Notes under the pieces: model-generated
What the model saw: only the letters and a program-made list of their open reading frames with translations
The model's database searches: none
Told to the model about the DNA's origin: nothing
In this document: positions 58,450-64,000 of the stretch, in pieces
Layout of the letters: each line of letters opens with the position of its first letter
Numbering within the stretch: position 1 is the first letter of the stretch
Assembly: GCA_036872755.1 (NCBI GenBank)
Contig: JAVHNS010000005.1
Location: forward strand, 1,860,001 to 1,924,000
DNA length: 64,000 bases
Reading direction: 5' to 3'
DNA from: Orbilia blumenaviensis
Taxonomy: Eukaryota > Ascomycota > Orbiliomycetes > Orbiliales > Orbiliaceae
Position numbers and translations under genes: made by a program

Positions 58450-60503
58450 GATCGTAGAAGCTGCGACGCGTTATACCGTGAGTAAACGGGCCGTTCAAGA
58501 TCGTGATTGCACCCAACTAAGAATTGGCTCGAGGTTAAAGAGGATTTATCGCAAGGTTTCGGATGCGAGTTCAAAACCTATGTCGAATTTTTTAAGGAAA
58601 GGTTTTGGGTAACACAGAACAGACAACACATTTTTAACAATCCTCTAAACCGTAAACAGCTTGGTCTACCCTGAAAGAAACCTCACCGAGCTACATATAT
58701 GTGTGTAACCATATTCGCACATTTGTTTCAAACTCCACTAGAGTTAGATCTATCATGTGCTAGCACTTCATGAACTGCAAGCTTCGGCATAATAACAGGA
58801 AGATATCAAAAACTAATGGCAATCATGTGAGACGTCCTCATGGACGTGTGTAGAAGAAAGATTATGGGAGGAGTGACGACGTCAGAAGGCGGTAAGTAGA
58901 AGCAAATATTGTGACTTTCTCATTTTGTCTTCTTCACTATGAATCGAGATCTTTTTCTTAGTTATGAGTTTCGTGTCTGCCTTCTTTAAATTTGTATAAG
59001 TAACTGTACCTGCCCATGATGTTTTTGCCATAGCTGCTTTTATTATAGGAAGGATGGCCAGGCGACGAAATTAACGGCTGTTTGGATTTGGCACTGAGGC
59101 CATATAAACGCCAGTATATATAGGTATAGATAGCTACCTCGGTACTTGAGTAGTCAATGGGTGCGATAGACAGCAAATATGCTCGAGTGTTGGCGCCGAC
59201 TCCGCAATACAAAACTTTTCTACTGCGGATCTCATCCGCCGTTTGTTGGAGTATTGCACGATGTTTTATCACTAGTGGTCTTTGCGGCACATGTGCGCCT
59301 GTAAATATCTCTCCGCTCATAGCTTTGAAGTGCTTTTTCAAACTTCTCTAAGGGAAGGAACCGAGGACCAGAATTGTATACTTTTTATTAAGGAGTAAAA
59401 GATTAAATTCAGGCGGACTCGGTTCGCGTTTGGACGTCCGCGAATCTCAAGCTCTCATGTACTCGAGCCCTCGAATTCAAAGTGTTTTATCCGTAAATCA
59501 GGTCTGTTTCCTGGTAGCTAACTATCTGGTAAACTGGGGACAGGGGTCGAACGGATACTCGTTTCTGACCTGGCGCACCGCTTCAGATTCTGACCGCCCG
59601 ACCGGCTAACGGCACATGCATATTGTGGCACTACGCGAGACCTCGCTAAGTTCTGTCCCACTGCGACTGCTAGAAACGAAACATTGGCGTGCATTAATTG
59701 ACAATCTTCAGTTTGATTTTTCGTTAGTTAGGATAAATGCTTGTTTTGTAAGCGGGGTGGAAAGATCTCAGGGAGTCATGTACTGTACAATTTAGAAAAC
59801 GGAGTAGCATCTCGTAGGTCAGAATGGTGGCGGACTAGAAGACTGAACTCCATTTACGTTACTATACCTTCCAGCTTCCCGTGGCCAGCGACACCGTCGG
59901 ACAAAGGACTTCTTCTGGATTTTTGTGTGCATTAACCTTCGCCCTGTGCGTTCAGGTATTTCAGAGCTATCGCGCGCAATAGGCATGGTGGGAATTATCG
60001 CGGCTCAATCCAACTGCCCTGCCCAGCTGAATTCGTTGAAAATTAACGAACCTGCAGCGATATTATACCTCACTCGGTGGAACGGCATTGTTATTGGTGC
60101 GTCGACAATGCCCAGCAATCCCGCCAAGTGAATTAATCGTTCGCTCTTCCATTATTCATGAGCAACGACAGCAAACATCCTGCCGTGCGCAATATCGGGC
60201 AGCCATGATACTTAACTGCTTAATATTATTAATATATTATTAGATTAGGTCATGAGGTTCAAGCCTCACTGCAACCCCAAGGGATGTATCGTTCTGTGCA
60301 TTCCGAATTATCACCTTACATTCGCCCGTTCCGACATCCGAGAACCGTGCAAGGGACAACCTCTGTTTAAAACCAAGGCAATGGTCGCGGTTGAACAATG
60401 GCTCCCCAGGTTTTTTCCCCACAGCCCAGCCTTGACACTCGCTACCTCAAAGCTTGCCTTGAAGACGGCACTGTACGCCGTTCTGGCATAGTCGATACCA
60501 ATC
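58450..60503. other. Intergenic region, 2.1 kb, no gene recognised
   Basis: Divergent promoters of CYM1 (left) and the secreted Thr-rich gene (right). Short open frames (for example 59341-58958 minus and 60252-60491 plus) lack start context or domain signal. Confidence 0.45.
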
Positions 60504-61826
60504 ATGTACGGCTTTTATCGCTTCAACCTCTTGGTTGTCGCCCTGATCACTCTCGCTTCATTCGTTACCGCACGCACCGTGATCACTAGTCAAACATGTA
60601 CCACTCGTTTCTGTGGTTATCCTGTCCACAAGATATATAAATCCACCAAAACCATTTGCAAGTCAACAAGATATACGAAATTCCGCTGGAGGACTGTTTC
60701 TAAGGCGAAATCCACACGAACAATCAAAACCACTAAAACAATTACTTCTCAAAGATACACCACAATCTCAAGGGTTTCCACCTATACCAGCGAAAGCACT
60801 ATCTGGATTGGAACTAGCACACACACCCGAAAACTCACGGATACCATTTTCACTGCCAGCGAAACTGTGACTATCCCGGTGACTACGAGGGTTATTTCTG
60901 CCTCCACTAGAACCATTCCAGCTCCCTCGGGATTTATTGGGGTAGATGATGATCCCGATAATGTGGGCGCAAGGACGGCGCCCACATTTATCCCTCGCGC
61001 TGTCAATACAAATGAACCAATTCCAGAGGTCGAACTGGACCGTCGCAATCCTGAACCGGAACCGAGGCCAGAGCCAGAACCCGAACCTGAACCAGTTGCA
61101 GCAAATGGAAGACATGTCACTGCGGTAATATGCACCAAGACAATAATTACAAAAACCGGCACCAGTGACCTTACAAAGATAACTACCAAAATCAGCGGCA
61201 CCGTTACTAAAACAGTCTTTGTGGCGACCACGACAACGGTGCCGCCTATCAAGCGAGTTACCATAGTCAGCACAAGAACTATACGCCGAACAACCAGCAA
61301 AAACAAGGTCGCATTCGCAACCTCAAAAACCACTCTATTCATTTATACCACTTCGACAAAGTATCTGTCAACCGTTACATCACACATCCCCGTCCAAACT
61401 TACTACGAGTCTTGTGGAACAAGAAACCGGAGCCCAAGGCCTAATTTGCAGATTGGATGGGCCGCCTGGAATGCTGGGCCCGCACCAGGTGAAGATGTTC
61501 GCGAATTTTCTAACAATGGAACGGCATACGATTGCTGCGTATCCTGTCATACATACAATTCGGGAGGAGTATGTGTCGGTAGTCTATGGCGTTCGAATAT
61601 TTGGGGAGGTGACCCGGGATGTGCCTTGAGCAACGACCCTGACTGCGTGGACGAGCCGTTCAACCCCGAGTTTCGAAGTAAATGCCACTTGATCATTGCT
61701 GCATCCAGTGCACCAGCTCTATGCCGCAGACAGACATATGATTTTTATACGACGGGAACCGAGCCAGAGGCGGTTGTCAGCAATGGGTTGACTTGCCGTA
61801 GATATAAGTTCGGCAGGTTTTGGTAG
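60504..61826 (+). CDS. Secreted Thr-rich protein with C-terminal cysteine module
   Basis: Single exon, 440 aa. Signal peptide MYGFYRFNLLVVALITLAS. Residues about 25-150 are Thr/Ser/Lys-rich with imperfect TKTI and TSTRT motifs. A short acidic Pro-Glu run (about residues 184-197, PEPEPRPEPEPEPEP) follows a possible Kex2 site DRR. A second Thr-rich stalk comes next. The last about 135 residues hold ten or more cysteines (AYDCCVSCHTYNSGGVCVGS, then GCALSNDPDC) resembling a PAN/Apple-type module. The architecture matches the gene at 29370-30786 although sequence identity is low. Likely exported and O-glycosylated; adhesion is a guess. Confidence 0.78.
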   Translation: MYGFYRFNLLVVALITLASFVTARTVITSQTCTTRFCGYPVHKIYKSTKTICKSTRYTKFRWRTVSKAKSTRTIKTTKTITSQRYTTISRVSTYTSESTIWIGTSTHTRKLTDTIFTASETVTIPVTTRVISASTRTIPAPSGFIGVDDDPDNVGARTAPTFIPRAVNTNEPIPEVELDRRNPEPEPRPEPEPEPEPVAANGRHVTAVICTKTIITKTGTSDLTKITTKISGTVTKTVFVATTTTVPPIKRVTIVSTRTIRRTTSKNKVAFATSKTTLFIYTTSTKYLSTVTSHIPVQTYYESCGTRNRSPRPNLQIGWAAWNAGPAPGEDVREFSNNGTAYDCCVSCHTYNSGGVCVGSLWRSNIWGGDPGCALSNDPDCVDEPFNPEFRSKCHLIIAASSAPALCRRQTYDFYTTGTEPEAVVSNGLTCRRYKFGRFW

Positions 61827-62316
61827 TGCATTAATGACCTAAACATATCATGTCTAAGGCCAGCCACCTTATGTGCAAGGCAAATCAAATGTTATTAGTA
61901 ATGACTTAATCCAGAAGGTTCCCTTTTAGGAACGAAATTCACAATAACCTAAAAAAAAATGAACACCCACTGTAGCCTCTAGTTAAGCCCTTACAATTAG
62001 CTATATTGAAGAATGGTAATATGGATTTGGGATGAATGAACTTTGGTCATGTCCATAGTAACTATATATATCTGGATGATCTTGTGTATTGTTATCCAAA
62101 TACAAAGAAAAAAAGCACTACCAAAGCTCGCGTTCAGATAATTGATAGCAATCGGCCTGAAATCAAAAAGTATCATGCCGTTAAGGAATCAGCAATCTCA
62201 AAGTTTGACATTAATGAAACTCGTCTTTGGTACCCCGATGGTATAGACGTTAAGCTAAAAATGAAAATTTCAATTAGCTTCCCGAAGATTAACATCATGT
62301 TATCGGTTATCATATC
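61827..62316. other. Convergent gap with a small doubtful open frame
   Basis: 490 bp. An ATG-started frame of 94 codons at 62036-62320 on the plus strand (MNFGHVHSNYIYLDDL) runs antisense into the end of the next gene. It could be a remnant or chance. Otherwise AT-rich. Confidence 0.3.
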
Positions 62317-63914
62317 TTAAAATCTTTGGGCACCAACATACCTCTCCTCTAGTAGCATGCGAGCTTCTTCAGCTATCTTTTCTGCCGCCTGCACATTTCC
62401 CTCAATAGCGGTCTCTCCGGCCTCAACACTCTTATTTCTGGCAAATACAGCTTTCGCGAGGGCCAGCTCCCACTCTGCTTCGCTTCCATAGTTCCGTGTC
62501 CCATCTCCTGCCCCATAATCTCTTGCCCGTCTAATGTACGCCTCCAACCCTGCCAAAAACCCTTTCAATAGTAAGAAATAGAAAGATTCACATAGTGGAC
62601 GGAGAGCCCGAATGTATTCTACCCCTGTAGCTTGAGTAATGGGCGGTAGGGTAACTCTCGCAATGGCGGTACTCCCCGGCGTCGATTTTGCGACCAACAA
62701 ACCCCTGGAAAATGATTTTGAGTAACCATCATACGAAAAATACTCGAACGAACTGCCATCACAAAGGATTCCAACAATAGGAACCGAGAAGCCTTGTTTT
62801 TCATTGCCTAAGTTGCAGGATTCAAGTTCAGCAATAAGCTGGGCGATGTAATTAAGTCTATCTTTGCCAATGCCGAGGTTTAGACGTATGTCCAAGACGA
62901 GGATGGTGCAGCCGCCGAAACATTTGAAGTAGTTCCGGAGACCGTTCTTTTTGGGACTATCAGATGCAATGAAGTTCTCGGGCCGGTTATATATCATGAG
63001 GCGGAACCATGATACAATATGATTGAAAGCCTATCAAAATATTAATTAATCTGCATCGGTAGTATAGTAAATTAAAACTGTCTGCTATCTCACCGCACTA
63101 ATATAACGAGACCTGCCTGCTTCAGTTAGATGATCAGCTGGAGGCCCATATTGATTTCCTAGAATCTCGAAGTCCTGGATAATTTGCCTAAAATCCAGAC
63201 TTCTTATTCTTGCTCTATGCACTTGAAATGTCGGCGCATCACCAACCATGGCGTGAGGGTCTAGGTGCACCCTTTCTGCCATCATAGAGTATGAAAGCGA
63301 GGTCGCAATATGCTCCAAGTCCTTCTCTATTGTTAAGGTAATTAGAAATTTGAATTCTAGAAAGTCTGAACTATCATGTTCATACCTAACGCCTTAGCTC
63401 TCACTCCATCAAGGTCTAACCCATGCTTCTTAGTAAGGTGAATAATAGCAGACTCGGCCCCCTTTCTATTATGTATTCTATCATCTAGAAAATCGTGTTG
63501 ATGGTCGTGATCACGATCGTGATGCTGGTGACGATGTTGGTGATGTTGCTGCTGGTGGTGGTGATGATGGCGTTGGCTTTTATCTGTGAGTGGTGGAGTA
63601 TGCCCTCTTAAAGGTAGTCTATGAATATCTAAGGCTGTATTTATCGGGGGTAGGCCAGTACCCTGGATTGCTTCACCTTCATTCCCGTGTGTATGATGAT
63701 GGTGATGATGGTGTGGATAGTGATGCCCTCCTCCAATTTTGCATTCTCCATTCGATGGCTCTGGGAAATTTTGGCCTTGCGGGGGCTGAATATGCTTTTC
63801 ACTATGCCCTTCATGATGACGATGGTCACCCATGATTTTACTGAGGAATTGTGGTGGATGCATGGGCCCTTGGGTTTTGCAGTACTCACAATCAACAGGA
63901 CAAGTGTATGGCAT
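62317..63914 (-). CDS. Uncharacterised protein with His-rich N-terminus
   Basis: Exons (minus strand): 63914-63386, 63326-63094, 63030-62317; 491 aa, all phases consistent. The N-terminus has a small cysteine knot-like start (MPYTCPVDCEYCKTQG) and then about 90 residues dominated by His (several HHHH runs, and HRHQHHDRDHDHQHD), a possible metal-binding or localisation tract. The C-terminal 300 residues are globular. They include LEHIATSLSYSMMAERVHLD, CTILVLDIRLNLGIGKDRL, and VPIVGILCDGSSFEYFSYDG. The last two resemble the beta-strand order of PD-(D/E)XK nuclease-like fungal proteins, but the acidic-Lys signature is not clear (DIR in place of ExK). Function unknown. Confidence 0.7.
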
Positions 63915-64000
63915 TGTGTACTTTGTGTAGCCTTCGTAGAGGCCTATCCGTGACCCGGGATCCCAATATAAGCACGGGATTAACCGATATGCTTGAGCCT
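63915..64000. other. Upstream flank at the window edge
   Basis: 86 bases upstream of the His-rich gene, presumably its leader or promoter. Nothing else visible. Confidence 0.5.

Noticed and set aside
58958..59341. 127-codon minus-strand frame
   Set aside because: Starts with TTG, no recognisable sequence, AT-rich surroundings.
60255..60285. GGTTCAAGCC resembling a tRNA B box
   Set aside because: No matching A box or acceptor stem at the right distance, and no cloverleaf can be drawn.
60252..60491. 79-codon frame upstream of the secreted Thr-rich gene
   Set aside because: No signal or domain, ends just before the real start; more likely promoter or leader sequence.
1..64000. CRISPR arrays, bacterial operons, prophage or intact transposons
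   Set aside because: No spaced direct repeats, terminal repeats with transposase or reverse-transcriptase motifs, or prokaryotic gene layout; the window is eukaryotic.

Overview
The window is nuclear DNA of a filamentous ascomycete (Pezizomycotina). Genes carry short introns of about 50-100 nt with GTRNGT-type donors and CTNAC-like branch sites. The proteins are eukaryotic housekeeping enzymes mixed with fungal-specific families: F-box, CFEM-like, Thr-rich secreted, and Clr5-domain proteins. The abundance of Thr-rich secreted proteins and F-box proteins makes Orbiliomycetes (nematode-trapping fungi) a reasonable guess, but this is inference and was not tested by any search.

Layout. 1-8 kb: the 3' part of the phosphatidylinositol 4-kinase STT4 and an Mn-type cation diffusion facilitator. 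10-12 kb: a secreted, highly repetitive polyampholyte protein. 12-18 kb: two F-box genes and a CFEM-like GPI/TM-type surface protein. 20.4-27.9 kb is a dense housekeeping block: ornithine decarboxylase with a very long ATG-free leader, a Methyltransf_16 enzyme, a THOC5-like mRNA export factor, dienelactone hydrolase and the diphthamide J-protein DPH4. 29-35.7 kb: a Thr-rich secreted Cys-module protein, a NAT9-type acetyltransferase, ribosomal proteins eL38 and eL36, and GAR transformylase. 35.7-54.3 kb is gene-poor and accessory-like: a decayed secreted-protein gene, an F-box gene, a 2-oxoglutarate oxygenase next to a methylaspartate ammonia-lyase, two orphan genes and a Clr5/zinc-finger gene. 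55.1-58.4 kb: mitochondrial presequence protease CYM1. 60.5-63.9 kb: a second Thr-rich secreted Cys-module protein and a His-rich orphan.

Most striking observations. (1) The ornithine decarboxylase gene is preceded by about 1.2 kb with no ATG on the sense strand. Inside it lies an open frame of 137 codons with an in-frame ATT (A at -3) that ends in Arg-Pro-Pro-stop. This is the layout expected of a polyamine-sensing, non-AUG upstream ORF. (2) A methylaspartate ammonia-lyase whose metal and base residues are intact, but whose substrate-site Thr-Cys pair reads Ser-Ala, sits 310 bp from an IPNS-like oxygenase. (3) DPH4 is preceded by a five-codon uORF in a strong Kozak context whose TGA overlaps the DPH4 ATG.

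Exon-intron structures were worked out by hand from splice signals, frame and family conservation. They are given in each entry and, without transcripts, remain predictions. No clear tRNA, rRNA, CRISPR array or intact transposon was seen.
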